Positions 9,582-16,258 of a stretch of DNA of 64,000 nucleotides are shown here, piece by piece. The stretch is taken from assembly GCA_023474345.1 (NCBI GenBank), contig JAMCXS010000009.1, positions 1-64,000 on the forward strand. Reading direction: 5' to 3'. A program made the translations under genes and the position numbers. Numbering within the stretch: the stretch's first letter is position 1; the number at the start of each line of letters is the position of its first letter. Below the pieces are notes generated by a model. It did no database searches and was not told where the DNA came from. It saw only the letters and a program-made list of their open reading frames with translations. This DNA comes from Acidobacteriota bacterium. Lineage in GTDB: Bacteria; Acidobacteriota; Terriglobia; UBA7540.

Positions 9582-10970
9582 TTGATAAGGCGATCTTCAA
9601 TCCTTTGGGCCTGGCGGGCGCTGGGCGCCATTACGTTCCTTTTCCTTTTTGTCTCCGGCTCAGCTTTGGGAGCCGTCAGGCTTCCAACCTTCAACATCCA
9701 CACCCTGGAACTCCCCAATGGCCTTCATGCTGTTATGCTTGTGCGGCGCGGTGCTCCTGTGGTCACTGTTGAAGTCTGGTACCACGTGGGCGCCAAGGAC
9801 GAACAGCCGGGCAAGACGGGTTTTGCCCATCTGTTCGAGCACCTGATGTTTGACGGCACCAAGACTCTGGGCGAGCACTTCTCGGATTACATCGTGCGGG
9901 CGGGTGGAATTGATAATGCTTATACTACGGACGACGCCACGGTTTTCTGGGAGACCATGCCCAGTTCCAACCTTCCGGTAGCGCTATGGCTTGAGGCCGA
10001 CCGGATGCGTAACCTGGATATTACCCAGGCGACACTGGATAACGAAAGGGAGGTCGTCAATGAAGAGCGCCGCCAGCGCTTCGAGAACCCGCCTTACGGG
10101 ACTGTTATTGAAAAGCTTTACCAGCACGCGTTTACGGTCAGCCCTTATCGCCATTTGCCTATCGGCAGCGCGAAGGATTTGAACAGTGCCACCCTTCAGG
10201 ACGTTAAAGAGTTTTATGATACCTACTACGTTCCCAACAACGCGACGGTAGTTATCGTCGGCGACTTTTCTCTGGACAAAGCTAAGGCCTGGGTTAAGAA
10301 ATACTTCTCGCCGATACCTCACGGAACACATTCCGTTTCTCCCGACATTCCCGTTGAACCCCCTCAGACCGCGGAACGCGTCGTCAAGCTTGACCAGGAT
10401 GTAGCGTTGCCTGCGTTTGTTGAGGCTTACCACATCCCGGCTGACGGAACCCCGGATTCTTACCCGTTGGAACTGGTCTCGAAGATCCTATCGGCGGGAG
10501 ACAGCGCCCTTATTTATCGCAAGTTGGTTTACGAAAGGCAGCTTGCTCTCCAAGCAGATAGCTCGGCAAACTTCAGCGAAGACCCGAACCTTTTCTTCGT
10601 CTTTGCGGTCATGAATACCGGCCACTCGCCTGCAGAAGGCGAAGCGGCTGTAACGTCAATTCTGGATCGGCTGAAGGATAGACCTCCTTCAGAGCAAGAG
10701 CTGCAAAGGGCCAAGAACCAGGTTCTTTTCGAGCTTGCCCAGGATGAGGAAAGCTCGAAGAACCTTGCTGAGCAATTGGGTTACGACGCGGTTATCCTGA
10801 AGAATCCTGAGCTGATCAATACGGAAGCATCCAAGTTTCTGGCGGTGACTCCCCAAAACATACAAGCTGTGATGAAGAAATACTTTGTGAATCACAATAT
10901 GACTCTGCTCGAAGTTTATCCAGACCAAAAGGGGCAGGGAACTTTGAACTCCCGCGGCGGTGCCCATTGA
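9582..10970 (+). CDS. M16 family zinc peptidase, catalytic partner
   Basis: A 462-residue M16 peptidase with a signal peptide (residues about 8-31, ending SGSALGA). The inverted zinc motif HLFEH is at residues 83-87, with the downstream acidic ligand in REVVNEE around 161. The start is TTG at 9582, close behind a GAGGTGA site. Family members are clamshell peptidases that cut oligopeptides and act as homo- or heterodimers. The next gene overlaps its stop and encodes an M16 protein lacking HxxEH, so the two probably form an active/inactive heterodimer in the periplasm. Confidence 0.9.
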   Translation: MIRRSSILWAWRALGAITFLFLFVSGSALGAVRLPTFNIHTLELPNGLHAVMLVRRGAPVVTVEVWYHVGAKDEQPGKTGFAHLFEHLMFDGTKTLGEHFSDYIVRAGGIDNAYTTDDATVFWETMPSSNLPVALWLEADRMRNLDITQATLDNEREVVNEERRQRFENPPYGTVIEKLYQHAFTVSPYRHLPIGSAKDLNSATLQDVKEFYDTYYVPNNATVVIVGDFSLDKAKAWVKKYFSPIPHGTHSVSPDIPVEPPQTAERVVKLDQDVALPAFVEAYHIPADGTPDSYPLELVSKILSAGDSALIYRKLVYERQLALQADSSANFSEDPNLFFVFAVMNTGHSPAEGEAAVTSILDRLKDRPPSEQELQRAKNQVLFELAQDEESSKNLAEQLGYDAVILKNPELINTEASKFLAVTPQNIQAVMKKYFVNHNMTLLEVYPDQKGQGTLNSRGGAH

Positions 10971-12460
10971 ACGGGAAACCGGCTGTTCGGAGCAGGGCAG
11001 TTGTCGTTGTCGCCTGGACGCTTGTGATGTTGTGGATTAGTTCGCAACTCCCCGCGCGCGAATTGCCGCCGGCGGTCCCCCCGCCTGAAGCCATCTCTTT
11101 TCACTTGCCTGTAGTTCAGCGGCTTTCGAATGGACTTCGCATTTTGCTGATCGAGCGCCATGATGTGCCGTTACTGACTCTGTACGCGATTGTAGGGAAA
11201 GGGGCTGAAGCTGATCCTCCCAACCTCCCAGGAACGGCGGAGATGGTGGCGGGCTTGCTGCCTGAGGGCACCAAAATGCGAAGCGCCGCCCAGATTGCCC
11301 AGGCTATCGACCAGGCGGGCGGGACCATTGACACGGGGGCAGGCTGGGACGAATCGTACGCGAATGTAAGCCTCCTATCGGACCACAAGGAACTTGCCTT
11401 CGATCTTCTTTCCGACATGCTGATTCACCCCGCGTTCGCTCCCCAGGAAATCGAGCGCCTTCGAAGGCAGACCCTTTCAGCTCTTGATATTGTCGACCAG
11501 GACCCCAGCTACATTGCTGATCTTGTTCTCCGCCGATTCTTGTATGAAGGAACACCGTACGCTCATTCGGAAGACGGTACTCCCGAATCCATTCGACACA
11601 TTACTCGCAAAGACCTTGTGAGATTTCATGCTCGAAACTATTCGCCGTCACGCACAATTCTTGCCGTGGTCGGGGATATTACCGATCAACAGTGCCTGGC
11701 GCTGGCAACCAGGTTTTTCGGGCAATGGAGGAACCACTCTTCGAGCCATTCCGAGACTTCAATTCGACTTCCGGCTCCGCGTGGCCGCCGGGTAATTGTT
11801 ATCAATAAGCCCGACGCCGTTCAAACAGAAATTCGTGTCGCTAACCTGGCCATACCACGCTCGAGTCCGGACTATTACGCCCTGACGGTTGCCAATCAGG
11901 TTCTTGGAGGGCCTGCGGCAAACCGCCTCTTTGACACCCTGCGGACTCGCCGTGGTCTCGTCTACGGAGCGTCAAGCGACCTCAAGTGCTATTCCACGAT
12001 CGGCGCCTGGGTAGCCAAGACGTCCACCCGCTCTTCCGAATCCGTCAACGCGACGGAAATGATGCTTAGGCAAATGAAACGCCTCCGTACGCACGCCATC
12101 AGCGGACAAGAGCTGGAAATGGCTCAGAGTTACCTGGTGGGCCATGAAGCGCTGGAATTTGAGCCCCCATCCCAGATCGCAGACCGGGTTTTGGAACTGA
12201 TGATGTACCATCTGCCGCTGGATTACTGGAACCATTTTGCGCAACACATTCGCTCCCTCAGCACCGCTGACGTCCTAAGCGCTACGCAAAAATACCTTCA
12301 TCCCAACGACGATGTCATCGTCCTGGTTGGCGATGTTTCCGCCTTTAGAAATAAATTGAAAAAGCTCGGCCCAGTTCGGGTCGTCCCCATAGCTCAAGCT
12401 GATCAGGTATTTCCACAACTTGAGAAGGGAACTGCCGCCTATTCCGAATCGCGTGAATAG
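10967..12460 (+). CDS. M16 family protein, non-catalytic partner
   Basis: A 497-residue M16-fold protein with a hydrophobic export signal near its N-terminus (VVVVAWTLVMLWI). Where HxxEH should lie, the sequence reads GTAEMVAG, so the zinc site is lost. The second-domain R-x-x-x-G-L-V-Y signature (TRRGLVYG), used for substrate binding in the partner subunit, is kept. The TTG start overlaps the stop of the catalytic gene by four bases (TTGA), which implies translational coupling. It probably completes the peptidase chamber. Confidence 0.88.
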   Translation: MNGKPAVRSRAVVVVAWTLVMLWISSQLPARELPPAVPPPEAISFHLPVVQRLSNGLRILLIERHDVPLLTLYAIVGKGAEADPPNLPGTAEMVAGLLPEGTKMRSAAQIAQAIDQAGGTIDTGAGWDESYANVSLLSDHKELAFDLLSDMLIHPAFAPQEIERLRRQTLSALDIVDQDPSYIADLVLRRFLYEGTPYAHSEDGTPESIRHITRKDLVRFHARNYSPSRTILAVVGDITDQQCLALATRFFGQWRNHSSSHSETSIRLPAPRGRRVIVINKPDAVQTEIRVANLAIPRSSPDYYALTVANQVLGGPAANRLFDTLRTRRGLVYGASSDLKCYSTIGAWVAKTSTRSSESVNATEMMLRQMKRLRTHAISGQELEMAQSYLVGHEALEFEPPSQIADRVLELMMYHLPLDYWNHFAQHIRSLSTADVLSATQKYLHPNDDVIVLVGDVSAFRNKLKKLGPVRVVPIAQADQVFPQLEKGTAAYSESRE

Positions 12461-12464
12461 CAGC

Positions 12465-13442
12465 ATGAAAAATACGGTCACGGGCCTTCTCGGCTTGACG
12501 CTGATCGCTGCTGTAGCTGAAGCCATTATGTTGCCCCGGGTTCACCTGAACCCTTGGCGGCTGGCCGCCTTGCTCGAATGCCTGGCCCTGATGCTCGGAG
12601 GCTTTGTCGCCTTTACTTACACGGGATTTGTACATCACCTCAGAAACTGGGCCCTTAAATCTGCCACTGCCGCTTTCCTGATACCGTTCATTCTTCTCGT
12701 GCCCTATCTCCTCCTGGCGCTGACTACGGCAACATTCTCATTTGTAGCGCTTGCCAAGCTTGTGGCGTACGTTACTGTCCCCACGGTTTTGCTCATGCCC
12801 GATCGCGTGCACGCAGCGGAAGCCGCCGGATGGCGGGATTTCGCGGCAATGCTTAGCCTTGGCCTTCCGGTAAGCGCCGGGTGGCTGAGCGGTATCTGGG
12901 TCTGGCCCGAGGATATTTACGTTTTTCGGCCGATATTCTGTGTTTGCGTGGGTGCCTACGCCTTCCTGGTGATCCGGAACCTGAAAGACGCCGGCTACCG
13001 GCTGATTTTCAAGAAGGCTGACATCGTTGAGGGGGGCCTTCATTTTGTTGCTTTTGCTATACTCGCAATTCCCCTTGGCATGGCGCTTCACTTTATCCAT
13101 CCCCACGCGCACCACGTCAGCCCATTCGGGTTCATCGCCGACTTTGTGGGGACCTACCTGAGCGTCGCCATTCCGGAGGAGTTCCTTTTCCGCGGCATTT
13201 TGCAAAACTTTCTTGTCAAAACCTTCCAAGGCCCGCGCAGAGGACAATACGGACTCTTGCTGGCCGCGGTCATTTTCGGCCTCTCACACCTCCATCACGC
13301 GCCGGTGCCCAATTGGCGCTATGGCATCCTGGCGACTCTGGCGGGACTTTTTTACGGAAACGTCTATCGCACTCGCAAGAGAACGTCGGCCTCGGCCTTC
13401 ACCCATGCCATGGTCGATACCGTTTGGCATTTCTGGTTCTGA
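12465..13442 (+). CDS. CPBP intramembrane metalloprotease
   Basis: A 325-residue membrane protein with about eight hydrophobic segments and the CPBP (CAAX-like, ABI) motifs: E238-E239 with R243 in PEEFLFRG, then FGLSHLHH and a final AFTHAMVDTVW. Bacterial members cleave or process membrane peptides. I place the start at ATG 12465, four bases after the M16 stop; an in-frame TTG at 12420 would overlap that gene. It is the third gene of the M16 unit. Confidence 0.85.
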   Translation: MKNTVTGLLGLTLIAAVAEAIMLPRVHLNPWRLAALLECLALMLGGFVAFTYTGFVHHLRNWALKSATAAFLIPFILLVPYLLLALTTATFSFVALAKLVAYVTVPTVLLMPDRVHAAEAAGWRDFAAMLSLGLPVSAGWLSGIWVWPEDIYVFRPIFCVCVGAYAFLVIRNLKDAGYRLIFKKADIVEGGLHFVAFAILAIPLGMALHFIHPHAHHVSPFGFIADFVGTYLSVAIPEEFLFRGILQNFLVKTFQGPRRGQYGLLLAAVIFGLSHLHHAPVPNWRYGILATLAGLFYGNVYRTRKRTSASAFTHAMVDTVWHFWF

Positions 13443-13773
13443 ACCATCCGCTACCCGGAGCTACCCTTTAACCGGAACTTGGCAATGCGTAGCCCACGGC
13501 GGCGAGAACGGCAACGTTCCATTTACCCTCCATATCCAACAATCCGCGGAAAGCATAACGGGCTGGGTAACGGCCGAACAAGGATCAACCGACTTAACCT
13601 CTGTGAGCCTCACGGACAACCACGTCAAGATCGAAATCGACACAGAGGAAGACCAGTACAAACTAACTGCAGCCTTCAAAGATGGGCATCTTAATGGTAC
13701 ATGGGAGCAAAACGGACAAGAAAAGGGTGCCTGGGAAGGTAAGAAAACCAGCAGCTCTGAAACCAATGAATAG
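13405..13773 (+). CDS. small beta-rich protein with paired GTW motifs
   Basis: The open frame continues the M16/CPBP unit in another frame. The likely folded part begins near 13465 (LTGTWQCVAHGG) and ends GTWEQNGQEKGAWEGKK. The alternating pattern (FTLHIQQ, ITGWV, VKIEIDT, YKLTAAF) predicts a small beta barrel. It looks like a conserved domain rather than a chance frame. The ATG at 13405 lies inside the CPBP gene and lacks a good ribosome site; the true start, or a fusion to CPBP by frameshift, is open. There is no signal peptide in this reading. The function is unknown. Confidence 0.5.
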   Translation: MPWSIPFGISGSEPSATRSYPLTGTWQCVAHGGENGNVPFTLHIQQSAESITGWVTAEQGSTDLTSVSLTDNHVKIEIDTEEDQYKLTAAFKDGHLNGTWEQNGQEKGAWEGKKTSSSETNE

Positions 13774-14381
13774 CGGCGAGCCGGAACGTAAAGTAAAGGC
13801 CCTGATTTCGCCCCAGCTATTAGTTAACATAACATACCTTATCAGACGTAAGAATTCTACGGGTTTGACCTCGCTGTGCGGCCGCAGGGTCACTACTCCT
13901 TGCTGTAGGCGCTTTTGACTGGGTTGTTATATTCGGTGCTTTGTACTGGCAGCGTGCAAGCGAAAGAAGCCGGACAAGTTTTGCTTTTGCTTTGCTATCT
14001 GGGCTGCCTGTCGGCAGAATTTTACGCTGGTATGCCACGTATTTATAGGAAGGCTGGCAATGGTGGTTCTTGAGGCAAAAATCCATCGTGTAATTCGAGC
14101 CACCCCGCGGGTTAGGAAATAGCAGGTTGTAGCGGCCAGGAAGAGTATGGTCGCTGCAACCAGTGCAATCGCAATCCATGCAATGTAATCCAGAATTGTG
14201 AGCATGTGAGTTTAGTAAATCCCTCCGCTGGTTTGATGCCGTTAACGGCGGCGGGGGTGCCGATGGCCGATTGGTCGGTCTCTTAGGCTTGTTGGGGGAT
14301 AGTAAGACTAAGCTTATCTGGAGGTTGGTATTTTTTCATCGATTTGCCTCCGGCGGTGATTTTTTTATGTAAAATGACTGC
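13774..14381. other. gap with one doubtful small gene
   Basis: About 600 bases lie before aspA. Apart from the doubtful minus-strand membrane ORF at 13927-14205, I see no gene or RNA. An AT-rich stretch just upstream of aspA (14330-14380) probably holds its promoter. Confidence 0.4.
13927..14205 (-). CDS. possible small membrane protein
   Basis: A 92-residue frame whose first 35 residues form one strong membrane segment (DYIAWIAIALVAATILFLAA) followed by a basic tail. No Shine-Dalgarno is seen before the ATG and no homology is recognised. It is kept only because of the clear membrane segment. Confidence 0.3.
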   Translation of the reverse strand: MLTILDYIAWIAIALVAATILFLAATTCYFLTRGVARITRWIFASRTTIASLPINTWHTSVKFCRQAAQIAKQKQNLSGFFRLHAASTKHRI

Positions 14382-15800
14382 ATGAAAACACGAACCGAAC
14401 ACGATTCTCTTGGAAATGTGGCAGTTCCAGCAAACGCTTACTACGGGGCCCAGACGGCCCGTGCGGTTGAAAACTATCCTATCAGCGGTATTCGTGCGCA
14501 TCCGGTTTTGATCAAAGCCTACGGTTTACTCAAGCAGGCGTGTGCGGAGACCAATGTAGAACTTGGAATGATTCCTCAACGCGTGGGCCGGGCGGTCGTC
14601 CGGGCGGCCCAAGACGTTGCAGAAGGTATTCTAAACGACCAATTTGTAGTGGATGTTTACCAGGCTGGCGCGGGCGTAAGCTTCCACATGAATGTCAACG
14701 AGGTAATTGCCAACCGTGCGATCTGGCACCTCCAGGGGCAGCGCACAGAAAAGCTTGGTGATTACTCGATTGTCCACCCGAACGATCACGTCAACTTCGG
14801 GCAGTCAACCAACGACACTTTTCCCACGGCCATGCGGCTTGCTTCCCTGCTCCTGCTTGAGGAATTTTATCCGGCGCTCGCGGAGTTAGAAGAAGCGTTT
14901 CGAAAGAAAGGGCGCGAGTTTGACGGGATCCTCAAGAGCGGCCGCACACACATGCAGGATGCCGTACCCATTCGCCTGGGCCAGGAGTTTACAGCGTATG
15001 CGGTGGCTCTTCACAACCTTGGCGCACACATTCGCCAGAATGCCGCCTCGCTGGCCGAACTGGGCATTGGTGGCAGTGCCGTGGGCACGGGACTGAATGC
15101 GCATCCCAAATACCCGCGTATGGTCGTCAAAAGGCTCTCAGCATTAACCGACTTGCGGCTGCGCGTTGCTCCAGACCTCCGGGCCGCTATGCAGTCGCAA
15201 TTCCCGCTGGCAGCAGTTTCGGGAGCGCTGCGGAACCTGGCCTTGGAACTTATCCGCATTGCCAACGATCTGCGGCTTTTGACCAGCGGTCCTCTGACCG
15301 GATTCAATGAGATTGTCCTGCCGGCTTTGCAGCCCGGGTCCAGCATTATGCCCGGCAAGGTCAACCCCGTCATGGGCGAATTGCTGGATATGGTCGCCTT
15401 CCAGGTGGTGGGATGCGATACTGCCGTTGCGTTGGCGGTCCAGGCGGGACAACTCGAACTTAATGTGATGATGCCTGCCATGATCTGGAATGTTCTGCAC
15501 GCTACGGAAATCCTCAAGAATACCTGCCGCGTGGTGGCGCATCGTTGCATTGAAGGCATCCGGGCCAATCGCGAAGTCTGTGAGCGCTACGCGTATCTGT
15601 CGCCTTCAATTGCCACAGCGTTGAACCCAGTGATCGGGTATTCGCGAGCGGCAGACATTGTTAAGAAATCACTAGCGACGGGCAAAACGATTCCTGAAGT
15701 ATGTTTTGAAGAGAATGTCCTTACCGACCAGGAATTAAAGAAGATCCTTGATCCGCACCGCATGACGCAGCCCGGTCTTCCGCCGCCCCGGAAGAAGTAG
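14382..15800 (+). CDS. aspA: aspartate ammonia-lyase (aspartase/fumarase family)
   Basis: A 472-residue member of the aspartase/fumarase superfamily. The N-terminus (TEHDSLGN, AYYGAQTARAVENYPISG) and AGQLELNVMMP follow the aspartase pattern rather than class II fumarase. The catalytic signature GSSIMPGKVNPV is intact; the G in place of the A of many aspartases is fumarase-like. The enzyme interconverts aspartate with fumarate and ammonia in the cytoplasm. It appears to be a single-gene unit. Fumarase is the alternative. Confidence 0.85.
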   Translation: MKTRTEHDSLGNVAVPANAYYGAQTARAVENYPISGIRAHPVLIKAYGLLKQACAETNVELGMIPQRVGRAVVRAAQDVAEGILNDQFVVDVYQAGAGVSFHMNVNEVIANRAIWHLQGQRTEKLGDYSIVHPNDHVNFGQSTNDTFPTAMRLASLLLLEEFYPALAELEEAFRKKGREFDGILKSGRTHMQDAVPIRLGQEFTAYAVALHNLGAHIRQNAASLAELGIGGSAVGTGLNAHPKYPRMVVKRLSALTDLRLRVAPDLRAAMQSQFPLAAVSGALRNLALELIRIANDLRLLTSGPLTGFNEIVLPALQPGSSIMPGKVNPVMGELLDMVAFQVVGCDTAVALAVQAGQLELNVMMPAMIWNVLHATEILKNTCRVVAHRCIEGIRANREVCERYAYLSPSIATALNPVIGYSRAADIVKKSLATGKTIPEVCFEENVLTDQELKKILDPHRMTQPGLPPPRKK

Positions 15801-15801
15801 G

Positions 15802-15828
15802 AAAGCCGCAGGCTCATGCACCGGCTTT
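15802..15828 (+). terminator. stem-loop just after aspA
   Basis: AAAGCCG and CGGCTTT pair perfectly one base after the aspA stop, with a loop of about 13 bases. The T-tract is weak (TTTGCTCTT). It is plausible as the aspA 3' end. Confidence 0.5.
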
Positions 15829-16058
15829 GCTCTTAATCCGCGAGGTCGGGCCGTCGGAACGTAAGCACGTGCTTCCTGGGCTGTCCGGAAGGGAGTGCGA
15901 GGCACCGAGCGCGAATAGCGGCTCCTTCCCTCCTCCGGTCAGCCAAAGCAGGAGCGCGCGCTTGTTTTTGGCGTGTCTTGGGTCGGCCTCTAGTTTCAGC
16001 TGTCGGTCTGTTGTGGTTGGCATAGTTCTTCCGGACTGCAGCAATTTGCGCAGTTCGG

Positions 16059-16087
16059 TTGACAGTCGCGCTCTCTTCGGGTAACCT
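16059..16087 (+). promoter_or_regulatory. promoter of the cysteine-leader / sulfite reductase transcript
   Basis: A perfect -35 TTGACA (16059-16064), a 17-base spacer and -10 TAACCT (16082-16087). Transcription would start near 16093-16097. The tmRNA promoter in this window has the same form (TTGACA, 17 bases, TAAAGT), which supports the reading. Confidence 0.65.
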
Positions 16088-16096
16088 ATGAGTCCG

Positions 16097-16165
16097 ATGA
16101 TTAAGGGAGCTTACATCGGCGTCGGCATATGTTGTTGTACGTTTGTGCCGGCGTGTGGAGAGTGA
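16097..16165 (+). CDS. polycysteine leader peptide
   Basis: A 22-codon ORF beginning at ATG 16097 and ending at TGA 16163-16165. Four of its 22 residues are cysteine: three consecutive TGT codons at residues 12-14 (16130-16138) and one more at residue 20. No Shine-Dalgarno precedes it, but the promoter predicts a transcript starting at or within a few bases of the ATG, so it would be translated as a leaderless or near-leaderless message. An in-frame ATG at 16088 would lie upstream of the predicted start. It is followed by an intrinsic terminator and then a sulfite reductase gene. I infer that ribosome stalling at the Cys run senses cysteinyl-tRNA supply. It is too short for homology. Confidence 0.65.
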   Translation: MIKGAYIGVGICCCTFVPACGE

Positions 16166-16240
16166 CCTAAAGCAATTTTTAATCTCAGCTAGAAAACTCA
16201 AACCCACCGTCGAAGACAAGACCTGGCGGTGGGTTTTTTA
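16120..16240 (+). promoter_or_regulatory. putative cysteine-responsive transcription attenuator
   Basis: Three competing pairings can be drawn by eye. Pairing 1:2 joins 16120-16128 with 16145-16153 (9 pairs including G-U), with the Cys codons in its loop. Pairing 2:3 joins 16149-16158 with 16204-16212 (9 pairs, one bulge, one G-U). Pairing 3:4 is the terminator, 16201-16209 with 16227-16235. A ribosome stalled on the Cys codons would break 1:2 and leave region 2 free to pair with 3, preventing termination. A ribosome reaching the stop at 16163 would cover region 2 and allow the terminator. This is the logic of amino-acid operon attenuators; no energies were computed. Confidence 0.6.
16201..16240 (+). 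terminator. intrinsic terminator in the leader
   Basis: AACCCACCG and CGGTGGGTT pair perfectly (16201-16209 and 16227-16235) and run into a T-tract (TTTTTTATTTT). It sits only 18 bases before the sulfite reductase ATG and 400 bases after aspA, so it is placed to control the downstream gene rather than end the upstream one. Confidence 0.85.
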
Positions 16241-16258
16241 TTTTGGAGTTATGACCCG

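Noticed and set aside
16088-16165. Leader peptide starting at the earlier in-frame ATG 16088
   Set aside because: That ATG directly abuts the -10 box, so it should lie upstream of the transcript start.
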